A DNA stretch of 22,133 nt from Desulfobacula sp. GTDB taxonomy: Bacteria; Desulfobacterota; Desulfobacteria; Desulfobacterales; Desulfobacteraceae. Every line of letters begins with the position of its first letter. The first letter of the stretch is position 1. The stretch lies in NCBI GenBank assembly GCA_018702715.1, contig JABIYQ010000234.1, positions 1 to 22,133 of the forward strand, in the 5' to 3' direction. Positions 1 to 9,859 of this stretch are shown here, piece after piece. The notes below the pieces were generated by a model that had not been told where the DNA came from, made no database searches, and was given only the letters and a program-made list of their open reading frames with translations. A program made the position numbers and the translations under genes.

Positions 1-3000
1 AATTGGATTTATAATCAATAATATACCATTTACCCTTATGTTGTACGATAAGATCGATAAATCCCTTTATAAACCCTTTAAAGGATTGAGCAGTCATTTT
101 AGAAATCTTTTTTACATACCCTGATGTTTCAAATTTTAAATCTGATTGTTCAAAAGCTTTTTTTACAGATGACATCTGAAAAGACCGAGCATGGAAAGTA
201 AACGCAAGCTCGTTGAAGCGCTGATCAGGCCCGATGTCTTTTAGGGAAAAACCTGATGCTGAGTCTGAAAGCCTCGTCTCAAGCACCTCTTTTACTGATT
301 TATCAGCCATTTGAATCATCTCTTGACCCGAAAAACCGAATGTATCAAACTTTGATTGAACTATTTTAAAAATTTTTTCAGAACCCTTTTCAGAATCCAT
401 AGTAAAATCAATTGTTTCAAAAATAGAATGAAATAAATCTCCTGCTCCCGCACCTTTGGGGAACCGGGCAAGGGATATAATATCTTTGGTCCCATGGTCA
501 TGAGGCTTCTCTTTTTCAGGCAAGGTTTCCGGATTTTGGGACTGGACAATAGCTGAAAAGCTTGACATTTTCCAAAAAACTTTTAAATCCCGGGAAATCA
601 TTTTGGCAGATAAGACAAAATCTGACGAATCTGTCCTGTCAATAAACCTTTTAGATAATTCACCGGAATATGGCTGCACAAAGATGCTTTTATCTGCTCG
701 GGATATAAGCTGTTTTAGATCCTTGATCATTAATTGATCATCTTTACAGCCCTCAGGATGCAGCAGGGCGCCAAGAGCTGAGGTGTCAACGGATTTAAAT
801 CCGCCCCAGATGATCCTGCACATGGCGGATGCCCGTGTTAAAGCAACATATAATAACCTTCTTTGTTCTGCCATGTCTTCTTTCTCATAATGTGATCGGG
901 AATTTTCCAGATCCTTTGATCCCAAATCAAGCGTCAGTCTATAATTTTTTTCTGGATCATGGAAAAGAATATTTTTTTCTAAAGACTTTCGCGGCCCTTC
1001 CCAGAGGTATGGCAGATAAACAATCGGATACTCAAGCCCTTTGCTTTTATGAATGGTGACAATCGCCACAGCCTTTTTATCGCTTTCCAACCTTAGCTCA
1101 TCTGCAAATTCGTCCCGAAGCTCCTTGAACATTTGCCGGTCATACCATTTCAATAAATAATAAGGTGATAGCTGTTGTTTGAGACAGGCTTGCGAAATCA
1201 ATTCAATCAAATGATAAAAATTGGTCATACTCCTTTCGTCAAGACTCAAATTCCATTTTAAAAATGCTTCATCAGAATGAAGCAGGGACATGGCCATGGA
1301 GACAAACCCTTTGGTTTCCCAAGTTTTCTTATATTCACTGAACCGATCCTGCCACTTGAAAAAAAGTTCTTCTTTTTCATCAAGGCCGACTATCTTTTCC
1401 GATGAAAAACCAAACACGGATGTACACAGAGCTGCATAAATATAGCCCTTATTATCAGGATTATTAACAGCCCATAAAATATCATGCAGGTCAATGGCCT
1501 GCCCAGAATCAAAAACAGATCCTGTTTTTGAAAGATAAGAAGGAATATTAAGACCGGATAAAAATTGTTGTATCTGTTCTGCCTGCTTGTTTGTCCTGAC
1601 AAGCACTGCAATATCCTCAGGGCTGATATTTTGAGGACTCTTATTATTTTTGTTAATCAATTGTTTGTCTGATTGCAATAGTGATAAAATATCTGTTGCA
1701 CAGGCTTTTGGAATAATCCCGGTAGCAGTTTCTTTGCTGATAAAACCCTGTCTGTCAAGAGCCTGGCCTGCTCTCTGGATAAAACAAAACTGCAATGGCG
1801 GAACAACCTCTTTATTGAAAATCAGGGAATTATTTGCTGCTTTTGGAGTTTTAACTTTGGAAAACTCAATGGTGTTGTAAAGAAACGGATTAGTGGTGTC
1901 TGAAAAAACTCCATTAATCCCTTTAACAAGCAAAGGAGCTGACCTATAATTTTTTTCAAGTGTAAATTTTTGCTCACTGTCTTTAGAAGCTTTTAAATAA
2001 GCAAAAATATCTCCACCCCTGAAAGCATAAATAGCCTGTTTGGGATCGCCAATCATAAAAAACGGCGTGCCCTGTGAGGAAAATAGCTTTGAAAAAATAT
2101 CATACTGCTTGGGATCTGTATCCTGGAACTCATCAATCAGGCAGGCTTTATAGGTTTTTCTCACTGCCTTTTGAAGATAAAGCGCATTATTTTTTTCAAT
2201 GGGTTTTTCAAGTGCTTTTGCAAGGTCGTTGACAAGATCATCAAAAAAACAGATACCCTGGGCTTTTTTCATTTTTTCCAGCTCTTTGTTGAAAAAAGCT
2301 AAAAATTTAATTTTAAGACTGATAAGATTATTTTCAAACTGGTGATAAAAAGAATGCAAAAGCTCGCATAAATCAAAAAATTCATGCAAAGGCGGTGTTT
2401 GTCCAGATTTTGTTTTCAGGTCAATCCTTGTTTGAGAAAACTTATAAAGTGCGTCTCCATCTTCTGTCATTTTAAAAAATGTGTTCATGCCTTGTTCATC
2501 AATTTTCCGGCACGAATCTTTAAGCCAGGCTGGAACATTTTTTTTTGTATAACTTCTTTTTTCGATTCCTTTGTGATTTTGGATCAACTCTATTATTTCT
2601 TTATCCCTTGTCAAAAGGATATCATGGATTTTCTTTAAGGTTTCCCTGTATGGATCAAAAATATTTTCAAAACCTGCTGCACTTGGTCTGCATAACAGGT
2701 CTGATCTTGAAACAAATGGTCCAAAGGATACAGCAAAACTTTCCGGTGTGATCTTTTGCCGACTCAAATAAGATAAAAACAGAGTGTCCAGATGGTTAAC
2801 ATGGCTCATAAAAAAATCAAAACTCACCTGTCTTAAAAATAACGATCTGTCCGGCATAAGCTCAATATCAAAAAGAGAATGGCTTTCAAAGGCATTCTCT
2901 TTTAATATTTTGAGACAAAAAGAGTGGATCGTCATAATTGATGTCTGGTCAAAACAGGTTAATGCGAGTTGCAGTCTCTGACATATCTGAGGTAAATTTT

Positions 3001-3277
3001 CATGGTCTTTAAAAAAATTTGCCAGATCATCCTCTGTGTCATTGGATTGTTCTAAAAGATTTACAAGCGTATTAAAAAGGCGTGTCCGGATTCTCAACTT
3101 GAGTTCTGCTGCTGCAGCTTCGGTAAAGGTTACAACCAGGATTGATTCAACAGGATACCCATTGGCCACAAGCCTGCAGTAAAGCGTTGTAATGGTATAT
3201 GTTTTACCGGTCCCGGCGCTGGCTTCAATAAGTGTGGTTTTCTCAAGATTTATATGGAAAGGATCCAAAGGTTTCAT
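1..3277 (-). CDS. recB: RecB, helicase-nuclease subunit of exonuclease V (3' end cut off by the window)
   Basis: RecB is the 3'-5' helicase and nuclease subunit of RecBCD, which processes double-strand DNA ends for recombination and degrades foreign linear DNA. I translated 1092 codons on the minus strand without a stop. Walker A AGTGKT is at residues 21-26, Walker B DEFQDTD near 380, followed by GDPKQAIYAFRGGD. The late helicase motifs HKSKGLEYP and QRRLLYVALTRA follow. The visible part ends in the RecB nuclease motif GFIDLIV...YIIDYKSN, whose acidic and lysine residues match the catalytic Asp/Asp/Lys of E. coli RecB. About 90 residues are probably missing compared with the usual ~1180. The ATG at 3277 overlaps the recC stop as ATGA, so translation is probably coupled. 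recD is not visible; it could lie beyond the left edge. The family call is firm. Confidence 0.95.
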   Translation of the reverse strand, partial: MKPLDPFHINLEKTTLIEASAGTGKTYTITTLYCRLVANGYPVESILVVTFTEAAAAELKLRIRTRLFNTLVNLLEQSNDTEDDLANFFKDHENLPQICQRLQLALTCFDQTSIMTIHSFCLKILKENAFESHSLFDIELMPDRSLFLRQVSFDFFMSHVNHLDTLFLSYLSRQKITPESFAVSFGPFVSRSDLLCRPSAAGFENIFDPYRETLKKIHDILLTRDKEIIELIQNHKGIEKRSYTKKNVPAWLKDSCRKIDEQGMNTFFKMTEDGDALYKFSQTRIDLKTKSGQTPPLHEFFDLCELLHSFYHQFENNLISLKIKFLAFFNKELEKMKKAQGICFFDDLVNDLAKALEKPIEKNNALYLQKAVRKTYKACLIDEFQDTDPKQYDIFSKLFSSQGTPFFMIGDPKQAIYAFRGGDIFAYLKASKDSEQKFTLEKNYRSAPLLVKGINGVFSDTTNPFLYNTIEFSKVKTPKAANNSLIFNKEVVPPLQFCFIQRAGQALDRQGFISKETATGIIPKACATDILSLLQSDKQLINKNNKSPQNISPEDIAVLVRTNKQAEQIQQFLSGLNIPSYLSKTGSVFDSGQAIDLHDILWAVNNPDNKGYIYAALCTSVFGFSSEKIVGLDEKEELFFKWQDRFSEYKKTWETKGFVSMAMSLLHSDEAFLKWNLSLDERSMTNFYHLIELISQACLKQQLSPYYLLKWYDRQMFKELRDEFADELRLESDKKAVAIVTIHKSKGLEYPIVYLPYLWEGPRKSLEKNILFHDPEKNYRLTLDLGSKDLENSRSHYEKEDMAEQRRLLYVALTRASAMCRIIWGGFKSVDTSALGALLHPEGCKDDQLMIKDLKQLISRADKSIFVQPYSGELSKRFIDRTDSSDFVLSAKMISRDLKVFWKMSSFSAIVQSQNPETLPEKEKPHDHGTKDIISLARFPKGAGAGDLFHSIFETIDFTMDSEKGSEKIFKIVQSKFDTFGFSGQEMIQMADKSVKEVLETRLSDSASGFSLKDIGPDQRFNELAFTFHARSFQMSSVKKAFEQSDLKFETSGYVKKISKMTAQSFKGFIKGFIDLIVQHKGKWYIIDYKSN

Positions 3278-6200
3278 GATGTTATTTTTAAATTTTCCAG
3301 CAAGGGTTTATACACGGTTATGGAATTTTGTACAAAACCCGAGGAAACCAGGGCATCAACACTTTCAAAAGGGTCATTATTCTCAACACAATTTGATACA
3401 TATCGGTCTTGTTTTTCCCCTGAATTAAAATAACCGCCATACCAGCTGGCTTTTGATTTGTTCATGGCTTTAAAAATTAAATCCTTATCAAGTTTTAACG
3501 GGTCCAGCTCACCATTTCCCCTTGATAGGGCCTGTAAAAATTGCCAGGATGTTTCGCAGAAAAAATAAAAAGGCTGATTTTTTCCTTTCTCATAAATTTG
3601 AGTCAACTCTTTGAAATATTTAAAAGCATTTGATTCCAACCTGGGAAATGAAAAGGTTACAATAGGCTTTTTCCCTTTGGGGTCCCGCCCTATGAGAATC
3701 GTTTTTTTAGGATAATTTAAAGGAGCACAGGCATTTAAAAACAGATGCTTTATCCATCCTGAAAGCAATCTTGCGCTATTGAGTTTTCCAAAACTTAAGA
3801 AATATGCTCCATCTTCCCTTATATCTGAAAAATTTGCTGAAACAATCAAGCCGTCTATATTTAATTCAAAGGCCATTGGGGGTAATTGTTTTTTAGATGC
3901 AATGGTCCTTGCCATATCGATGACAGGTCCTGCTGTGCTCAAAATTTTTTCATATTCAAACTTGCCTTGTTCTCCAAAGGGAAGAATTCCCATGGCCTTG
4001 ATAATTGGATAAAATTGAGTTTTACTGGGAAAACCTTTGTTTTTTTCAATCAGTAAATTGCCAAGTGAATATTGATCCAGACCTGATATGGAAAAGACTT
4101 CCCTGTCAAGGGCCTGGGCTTCAATATCCGGCACTTTTATGTTCAATCCTTCTTTCATGTATGCTTTAACAGGATTTTTAAAAAAGCGAATTATTTCATC
4201 AATCGTAATACCTGCTAAAGTTTCTTTAGACTCTTTTGAAGTTAAGCCCTGGATAAATTTAGGCTTATTATTACCCCCTTTTTCAGATCTAATGGTGCAA
4301 AGTGCTTTTGCAATATTACAATTATCGTTTGAAAAAGAAAAAAATGACTGAGTTTGGTTAAAATATACTTCATTAAATGGATGAAGTGGATGAAATAGAT
4401 GATTGGCTTTCCCTTCCGGAAAAATAAAGCTTTGATCCATTGTATCGGCAAGCTCACTTACGACCCCTGCACATGGGATTTTTGAGTTGTCCTGTATACT
4501 CATTCCTGTATAGGTGATAATAAACTTTAGCCGGGCTGACAAAAGGGTTTCAAGAAACAAATACCTGTCTTCGTCCCTTAAAATTTTATCAAAAGCCTCT
4601 GGATATTTTTTGATCAGATCAAATCCCGGGATAAAAGTCTGTCTGGGAAAAGCTTTCTCATCCATTCCCATCAAAACGACAATCTTGAACGGAATACTGC
4701 GCATGGGCATGATATTGCAAAAAGTTATATTCCCTGTCAAAAAATTGCCCTGGGAAATATTTTGATCAAACTTATGCTCAATATAAGAATTTATCACTTC
4801 AAAAGAGACAAGACCTGTGAATTCTGATTTTTGGGCATTTTCCTTAAGTTCATCAATTGTTTGGTTCAAAAAAATCGGGTCTTCCTTGTTTTTTAAATTC
4901 CAATCCATTAATAAAATGGATATTTTTTTCAAGGCATCACACCATTTTTCAATTGTTTTTTCACTGGCCAGAGTTTCAAGACAGGAAAACAAAACATGGC
5001 AAAAGGCTGCAAACTTACCCATCACCTCAAGATCAAGCCCTTCAAGGGATTGACAGGGTAGGATATCCTGCACTAATTCTTCATAATTTTCAGGCATGGC
5101 CATGCCCATAAAAAGCCGTTGTAATCCAAATTGCCAGGTATTCTCTTCAAAGGGTGGCAATCCAAACCTTTCTCTATGATCAGCATCCCTTCCCCATAAG
5201 ATTTTGGCATCCTGAACCATTTTTTCAATAAAATAGATCTCATCTGTTGTAATTTTGAATTTTTTGGCAATGGATTCAGAAAGTAAAAGATCCAGTACCT
5301 GTTTTTTGTCAAGCCTTGCGTCCCTTAGTGCCAATATCTTTAAAAAAGCATCCAGAAATTCAGATTCAGATCTTTTCCTGCGATCGCTTATTAAAAACGG
5401 CAAAGAGGTTTCAAAAGCAAATACAGACTCAATAAATGGTGCATACAATTCAATATCCGGCATCATCACAATGATATCATGTGGGCTAAGTTCAGGGTCT
5501 TTTTGAAATTCATTTAACAAAAGATCCTTTAACACCTGAGCTTCCCTCATGGGCGAATGGCAGGCATGGATACATACAGAGGTGTCAGATGCCCCAATGG
5601 TTACAGGTGCATCCCAGGCTCCTTGTTTCTTATCATTGGTTCCTTGTTTTTTATCATTGGCTCCTTGTTTTCTTAAGACTAGATTTAATATATCAGACTT
5701 AAGATGCACTAACATTGAATTTGATTTGTCTGAATCATTTATAGGGTCCAAAAACAAATCGTCAAAAGGCTCATGGTAATTAAATGCTTCAAGACAGGAA
5801 TGAAACTTTTTTCCTGCTGTTCCCAAAGACGACAGCAGCGGATTTGTCATTTCATAGTATAAATTTTCAGGGTCTATGCCTGGTTCTTCTTTAATGGCTA
5901 TCCTGGCCATCTGCCTTTCTGATTTTATATCAAAAAAGAACTGGTTGGATGGTGTCAAAAGAAAAAGATTGATATCTATGATTTCAGACAGTTTTTCAAA
6001 TACCTGCAAAAACAATTGTGGAAGAGCTGATATGCCAAAAAGTGATATTCGTGATGGAAGATTATCATAGTTAATATTTTTTGAAGAAAACGTTTCCAGA
6101 AAAGTAATCGCTTTAAATGCCAGGTGATTTTGAGAATTTTTTGATGTAATCATGGCCCATAGTCGGGCCTGCCATTGGGCAACAGGATCTTTCAGGATTT

Positions 6201-6672
6201 CATTACATTGATTTTTCTGCCAGTCAAGTAGCATGTGAGGCCTGTAAACCTGGTAATCATCAAACACTTTTGCTATCTTCAGAGAAAGCTGATAAAGTTT
6301 TTTTCCTGTTTCGTCATCCTTGATATAATTTTCAACACTGGACAGACCTTTTTGTGATCTGTTTTCCTGGATCAATTTCATGATTGCCCAGAAGAGAAGA
6401 TCTTCATTCAAGCCTTCATTCTGGTTTTCCTGATCTTTAAGAGGCTTAAAACTTGTCAGGATCTGGTCAACCATCTGTCTTGGAAAAAGAAAATGCATAT
6501 TTGTACAGACACCCAGTTTTTTTGCAGTCTGCATCGTGATCCACTGCTTCATCCCCCTGGACTGAATACCAATCCATTCAGGCATCATTGGATTGTCCGG
6601 CACTGCTTTTAAAACAGATACCAGTGCATCCATCAGGTTTTCCATTTTATTGCTTTTAAAGATATTAAACAA
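3274..6672 (-). CDS. recC: RecC, Chi-recognition subunit of exonuclease V
   Basis: RecC (1132 aa, close to the 1122 of E. coli) is the scaffold that splits the duplex, feeds strands to RecB and RecD and reads Chi. Its N-terminus FNIFKSNKMENLMDAL resembles the E. coli RecC start (a short strand, then SNR/SNK and a helix), followed by a segment like RGMKQWITM. A central helicase-like region contains GMDEKAFPR and QDNSKIPCAG. The start is TTG at 6672: an in-frame stop lies two codons upstream, and the next ATG would remove the conserved first strand. A weak GGGAA at suitable distance is the only ribosome site seen. The gene ends in an ATGA overlap with recB, consistent with an operon. An in-frame 21-bp repeat near residue 340 adds a short hydrophilic insertion. 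Confidence 0.93.
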   Translation of the reverse strand: MFNIFKSNKMENLMDALVSVLKAVPDNPMMPEWIGIQSRGMKQWITMQTAKKLGVCTNMHFLFPRQMVDQILTSFKPLKDQENQNEGLNEDLLFWAIMKLIQENRSQKGLSSVENYIKDDETGKKLYQLSLKIAKVFDDYQVYRPHMLLDWQKNQCNEILKDPVAQWQARLWAMITSKNSQNHLAFKAITFLETFSSKNINYDNLPSRISLFGISALPQLFLQVFEKLSEIIDINLFLLTPSNQFFFDIKSERQMARIAIKEEPGIDPENLYYEMTNPLLSSLGTAGKKFHSCLEAFNYHEPFDDLFLDPINDSDKSNSMLVHLKSDILNLVLRKQGANDKKQGTNDKKQGAWDAPVTIGASDTSVCIHACHSPMREAQVLKDLLLNEFQKDPELSPHDIIVMMPDIELYAPFIESVFAFETSLPFLISDRRKRSESEFLDAFLKILALRDARLDKKQVLDLLLSESIAKKFKITTDEIYFIEKMVQDAKILWGRDADHRERFGLPPFEENTWQFGLQRLFMGMAMPENYEELVQDILPCQSLEGLDLEVMGKFAAFCHVLFSCLETLASEKTIEKWCDALKKISILLMDWNLKNKEDPIFLNQTIDELKENAQKSEFTGLVSFEVINSYIEHKFDQNISQGNFLTGNITFCNIMPMRSIPFKIVVLMGMDEKAFPRQTFIPGFDLIKKYPEAFDKILRDEDRYLFLETLLSARLKFIITYTGMSIQDNSKIPCAGVVSELADTMDQSFIFPEGKANHLFHPLHPFNEVYFNQTQSFFSFSNDNCNIAKALCTIRSEKGGNNKPKFIQGLTSKESKETLAGITIDEIIRFFKNPVKAYMKEGLNIKVPDIEAQALDREVFSISGLDQYSLGNLLIEKNKGFPSKTQFYPIIKAMGILPFGEQGKFEYEKILSTAGPVIDMARTIASKKQLPPMAFELNIDGLIVSANFSDIREDGAYFLSFGKLNSARLLSGWIKHLFLNACAPLNYPKKTILIGRDPKGKKPIVTFSFPRLESNAFKYFKELTQIYEKGKNQPFYFFCETSWQFLQALSRGNGELDPLKLDKDLIFKAMNKSKASWYGGYFNSGEKQDRYVSNCVENNDPFESVDALVSSGFVQNSITVYKPLLENLKITS
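5619..5672. repeat. 21-bp tandem repeat inside recC (about 2.5 copies)
   Basis: Units start at 5619, 5640 and 5661 with a 21-bp period. Read on the minus strand they encode KQGANDK, KQGTNDK and then KQGAWDA. The period is a multiple of three, so copy-number change would keep the reading frame. It lies in a probable surface linker of RecC and looks like slippage-derived expansion. Confidence 0.85.
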
Positions 6673-6761
6673 AAATTATATTTCCCAATTTTACACGTTT
6701 TTGCCACCTTATCAGACCCTGAAACGTCAATCAAACGCATTTATTTTCTGACTGGATATTT

Positions 6762-7006
6762 GCCAGAAGAAATTTTGCATATCCCGCTCCAAGGTGATCG
6801 CCTTACGTCCGCTGGATGGACATTGCTACATGCTCTATGATTACTTTCGCTGACCGCCATGAACTCGCTCATTCTTCGCTCAAACACCATGGCGGCTTAA
6901 CCGCTGTAGTAATCAAGAGCTTGTAAGCCATGATCCATAATGCTCCCATAAGGCAATCACCCTTCTACTGGAAGGTATAGCAAGTTCGTAAATAATTTTT
7001 TCTGCC
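6762..7006. repeat. About 245-bp imperfect palindrome in the recC upstream region
   Basis: The two halves are imperfect reverse complements. Matching arm pieces include GCCAGAAGAAATTTT (6762-6776) with AAATAATTTTTTCTGCC (6990-7006), GTGATCGCCTTA (6794-6805) with TAAGGCAATCAC (6949-6960), TGATTAC (6838-6844) with GTAATCA (6909-6915), and CCGCCATG (6854-6861) with CATGGCGG (6888-6895). No long ORF lies in it. It looks like a decayed non-coding mobile palindrome (MITE- or REP-like) or a long structured transcript. It occupies the region where the recC promoter would be expected. Confidence 0.7.
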
Positions 7007-7165
7007 GTTCAATGCAAGACCTTTGAGAATTTTAGAAAATTATTCAGGCACTAGGGCGGATAAAATAACCTGGATCGGAACGGGTTGGTATAAATTGGTT
7101 AGAAAATATTATTCTTATGACAAATATCCAAATTTTCTGATTTGATTTCCTTATTCTCAATATCT

Positions 7166-7300
7166 TAAATTTAATTTATGAAAATATATTTACTTTTTAC
7201 AACAATATATACTAATGTAATTTTGTTTGGATTGAGGGGAATATTAAGAGCATTCTAAAGACGTTATGGGTTGGTGAAAGTGCGGAATATGGCAAGTATT
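7166..7300 (+). promoter_or_regulatory. Leader upstream of the hybrid kinase, shared with the diguanylate cyclase gene
   Basis: Two blocks recur upstream of the gene at 10034. Block 1 (7166-7223) aligns without gaps to 9860-9917 at 47 of 58 bases. Block 2 (7280-7300, GTGCGGAATATGGCAAGTATT with one base varying at two places between copies) aligns to 9970-9990 at 19 of 21. Block 1 holds a conserved TATACT that could be a -10 element, but no good -35 hexamer at 17 bp. The stretch between the palindrome and this leader (7007-7165) shows nothing else I can name. Confidence 0.6.
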
Positions 7301-7369
7301 GTGTCCCACGGGATCATGTTAAATTTTTAGGCATACAAACAAAATTTTATAGGCAATGAATTAACCATT

Positions 7370-9700
7370 ATGCAAAAAAATCAAGATGCAAAAAAATCGT
7401 CGGATATGGAAATAGAAAAATCTGAAAAACTATTCCGCAGTTTTTCAGAACAATCATTTGTCGGGGTTTATCTCATCCAAGGGGATAAATTTGTTTATGT
7501 AAATCCAAAATTCGCTGAAATTTTTGGATATACTATTGAAGAATGCATTAACAGCATGCTTTTTCATGATCTCATCCATCCAGATGATTTAAAATTAGTC
7601 CAAGAGCAGGTTCGCAGAAGGGTGGCCGGAGAAATATCATCTATCCAATACGAATTCAGAGGAATAAAGAAAAACAAAGCTATAATTCATGTTGAAATTT
7701 ATGGATCTACTATTGATTATAAAGGCAGGCTGGCCGCAACGGGAACAATTTTGGACATTACTAATCGCAAGAAGGCTGAGCAGGCTTTGCTAAAAAGCGA
7801 ACATCAATTACAAACCATAATCGAACATAGCAACGAGTTGTTTTACATTCATGATACAAACAATATTTTAACTTATGTGAGTCCAACTTCCCAAGCCTTT
7901 CTTGGATATCCCCCTGAAGAAATGAAAATGAAATGGACAAAATTGACAACTGACAACCCCATTAATCTGATTGGAGTTGAATTTAGGGAAAATTCAATTA
8001 AAACCGGCAAAATTCAAAAGCCTTACCTGCTTGAATTAAAAAAAAAAGATGGCAGTATCATATTAGTTGAAGTTGATGAATCACCGGTAAAGGATGCAAC
8101 GGGTAAAGTTGTAGAGATATCTGGTGCCTTGAGAGATGTGACCCTGAAAAAAAAGATTGGAAACAGATTAATCAATTCTGAAAGCCGTTTCCGCGATCTG
8201 TTTAATGCAATCAGCGATCTCATTTACACCCAGGATATTGAGGGTCGCTTCACCTCAGTCAATCCTGCTATGTGTAAGGCCTTTGACTATAAAGAAAATA
8301 AATTAATCGGAAGGCTGGCTTCGGATTTTATGAAATCCGAATTCGTATCTGCATTTAAAAATGATTATATGGAACCGCTCAAAAAAAATGGACACCATGA
8401 GGGTACGACAATCTATTTCAAAAGAAATGGCGAAAAAATATATGTTGAATATCGAAGTGTTTTGGTCCAGCCTGAAGATGGTGAACCCTTCATAAGTGGT
8501 ACCGGCCGGGACGTAACCCAAAAAATGTTATCGGAAAAAAAAGTGGCAAAACTTCAGGAACAAGTAATCCAATCTCAAAAAATGGAATCAATCGCTACCA
8601 TGACAAGTGGTCTTGCCCATGATTTTAATAATATACTCTATATAATTTTTGGAAACACTGAACTGGCACTTGAAGAAACGCCAAAAAACAGCCCTGCGCA
8701 TGCCAAGCTTGAAGAGATCAAATCTGCCAGTATCAGGGCAGAAGGCATTATAAAACATTTGCTCAACTTCAGTCGCAAGACTGATCAGAAATTAAAACCC
8801 ATAAGCGCTGTCACAGTTATTCAAAATGCACTCAATTTTTTGCGATCAACCATCCCTGCAACCATAGAAATCCGGGAGCATCTGACAGAGGCCAATATAA
8901 CTATTCTTGCCAACTCAATTCAAATCAACCAGGTCTTGATGAACCTTTGCGCCAATGCTTCTCAAGCCATGGAAAAAACAGGCGGTACCTTGGACGTCAC
9001 TGTTGAAAAGACCACCATCAAAGAGAATAGTGTAACAAATTTTCCCGACCTGGCTACCGGAAAATATGCTAAAGTTACTATAACCGACATGGGTACTGGA
9101 ATAGATCCTAAAATCATGAACCGAATTTTTGACCCCTATTTTACCACCAAAGGGAAAGAAAAAAGCTCGGGTTTAGGGCTGTCCATTGTGCATGGCATTG
9201 TTAAAAACCATAATGGTGCTATCTTTGTTGACAGCGAATTTGGTAAAGGCGCCACTATAACTCTTTTATTCCCCATGGTTGATGAAAAACCCAAATCTAA
9301 AATTCAGGCATTGGGTGAAATCCCCCGGGGTAATGAAACCATCCTTTTTGTTGATGATGAAAAATCCATCAGAATTATGGCAAGAATAATGCTGAAAAAA
9401 CTTGGATACACAGTTGAGACCCTGCTGGATCCTATAAAAGCACTGGCTTTATTCCAGTTAAAACCATATTCCTTTGATCTGGTAATAACCGATATGACCA
9501 TGCCGCATATGAACGGCGCAAAATTGTCTGAAAAATTAATGGAAATTCGATCCGATATCCCTGTCATCATTTGTACCGGCCATAGTTCACTCATTAATGA
9601 AGAAAAAGCTGAAAAACTTGGGCTTGCCGGCTACATTATGAAACCCGTATCAATATCAAGACTTGCGACCTCTATACGAAAGGTTTTAGATAAACAATAA
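7370..9700 (+). CDS. Soluble hybrid sensor histidine kinase, PAS-PAS-PAS-HisKA-HATPase-REC
   Basis: A 776-residue two-component sensor without membrane segments, so it should sense a cytoplasmic or diffusible signal. Three PAS domains lie at about 20-135, 145-262 and 270-387. A dimerization domain carries the phospho-accepting His417 in GLAHDFNNIL. The ATP-binding domain has the N box NLCANASQAM and G boxes TDMGTGIDP and SSGLGLSIV. A C-terminal receiver domain (about 650-772) has the acidic pair DDE, acceptor Asp708 in ITDMTMP and Lys in MKP. The domain set is typical of orphan deltaproteobacterial sensors; no dedicated response regulator is adjacent. The ATG at 7370 has only a weak ribosome site. 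The signal is unknown. It shares a leader sequence with the diguanylate cyclase that follows, which suggests common control. Confidence 0.93.
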   Translation: MQKNQDAKKSSDMEIEKSEKLFRSFSEQSFVGVYLIQGDKFVYVNPKFAEIFGYTIEECINSMLFHDLIHPDDLKLVQEQVRRRVAGEISSIQYEFRGIKKNKAIIHVEIYGSTIDYKGRLAATGTILDITNRKKAEQALLKSEHQLQTIIEHSNELFYIHDTNNILTYVSPTSQAFLGYPPEEMKMKWTKLTTDNPINLIGVEFRENSIKTGKIQKPYLLELKKKDGSIILVEVDESPVKDATGKVVEISGALRDVTLKKKIGNRLINSESRFRDLFNAISDLIYTQDIEGRFTSVNPAMCKAFDYKENKLIGRLASDFMKSEFVSAFKNDYMEPLKKNGHHEGTTIYFKRNGEKIYVEYRSVLVQPEDGEPFISGTGRDVTQKMLSEKKVAKLQEQVIQSQKMESIATMTSGLAHDFNNILYIIFGNTELALEETPKNSPAHAKLEEIKSASIRAEGIIKHLLNFSRKTDQKLKPISAVTVIQNALNFLRSTIPATIEIREHLTEANITILANSIQINQVLMNLCANASQAMEKTGGTLDVTVEKTTIKENSVTNFPDLATGKYAKVTITDMGTGIDPKIMNRIFDPYFTTKGKEKSSGLGLSIVHGIVKNHNGAIFVDSEFGKGATITLLFPMVDEKPKSKIQALGEIPRGNETILFVDDEKSIRIMARIMLKKLGYTVETLLDPIKALALFQLKPYSFDLVITDMTMPHMNGAKLSEKLMEIRSDIPVIICTGHSSLINEEKAEKLGLAGYIMKPVSISRLATSIRKVLDKQ

Positions 9701-9707
9701 CATCGAG

Positions 9708-9771
9708 TGGGGTCAGGCCTGCATAGTTGCGTTTATTTAGCAATAAACGCAACTATGCAGGCCTGACCCCA
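9708..9771. repeat. Perfect palindrome, 30-bp arms with a 4-nt loop, right after the hybrid kinase
   Basis: Arm 9708-9737 is the exact reverse complement of 9742-9771, with loop TAGC at 9738-9741. It begins 7 bp after the kinase stop codon. The arms start TGGGGTCAGGCCTGC. From memory, hairpins beginning with GGGGTCAG are common next to REP-associated tyrosine transposase (RAYT, IS200-like) genes in proteobacteria; no such transposase is in this window. It may also act as a terminator, although no T-run follows. The remaining gene-free sequence up to 9859 shows nothing else. Confidence 0.92.
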
Positions 9772-9859
9772 CCTACTTGAATTTGAACAAAATAAATCGG
9801 GTGATATATCAATTTGAATGAAAAAGATTGATTCATTTTCTTTTGTTTCCACCTATATA

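Noticed and set aside
6700..6760. Sigma-70 promoter for recC
   Set aside because: TTGATT/GATAAG-like hexamers exist on the minus strand, but their spacing (15 bp) is poor.
7280..7300. Cyclic di-GMP riboswitch in the shared leader
   Set aside because: The conserved blocks lack the known GEMM motif core, and no matching stems were found by eye.
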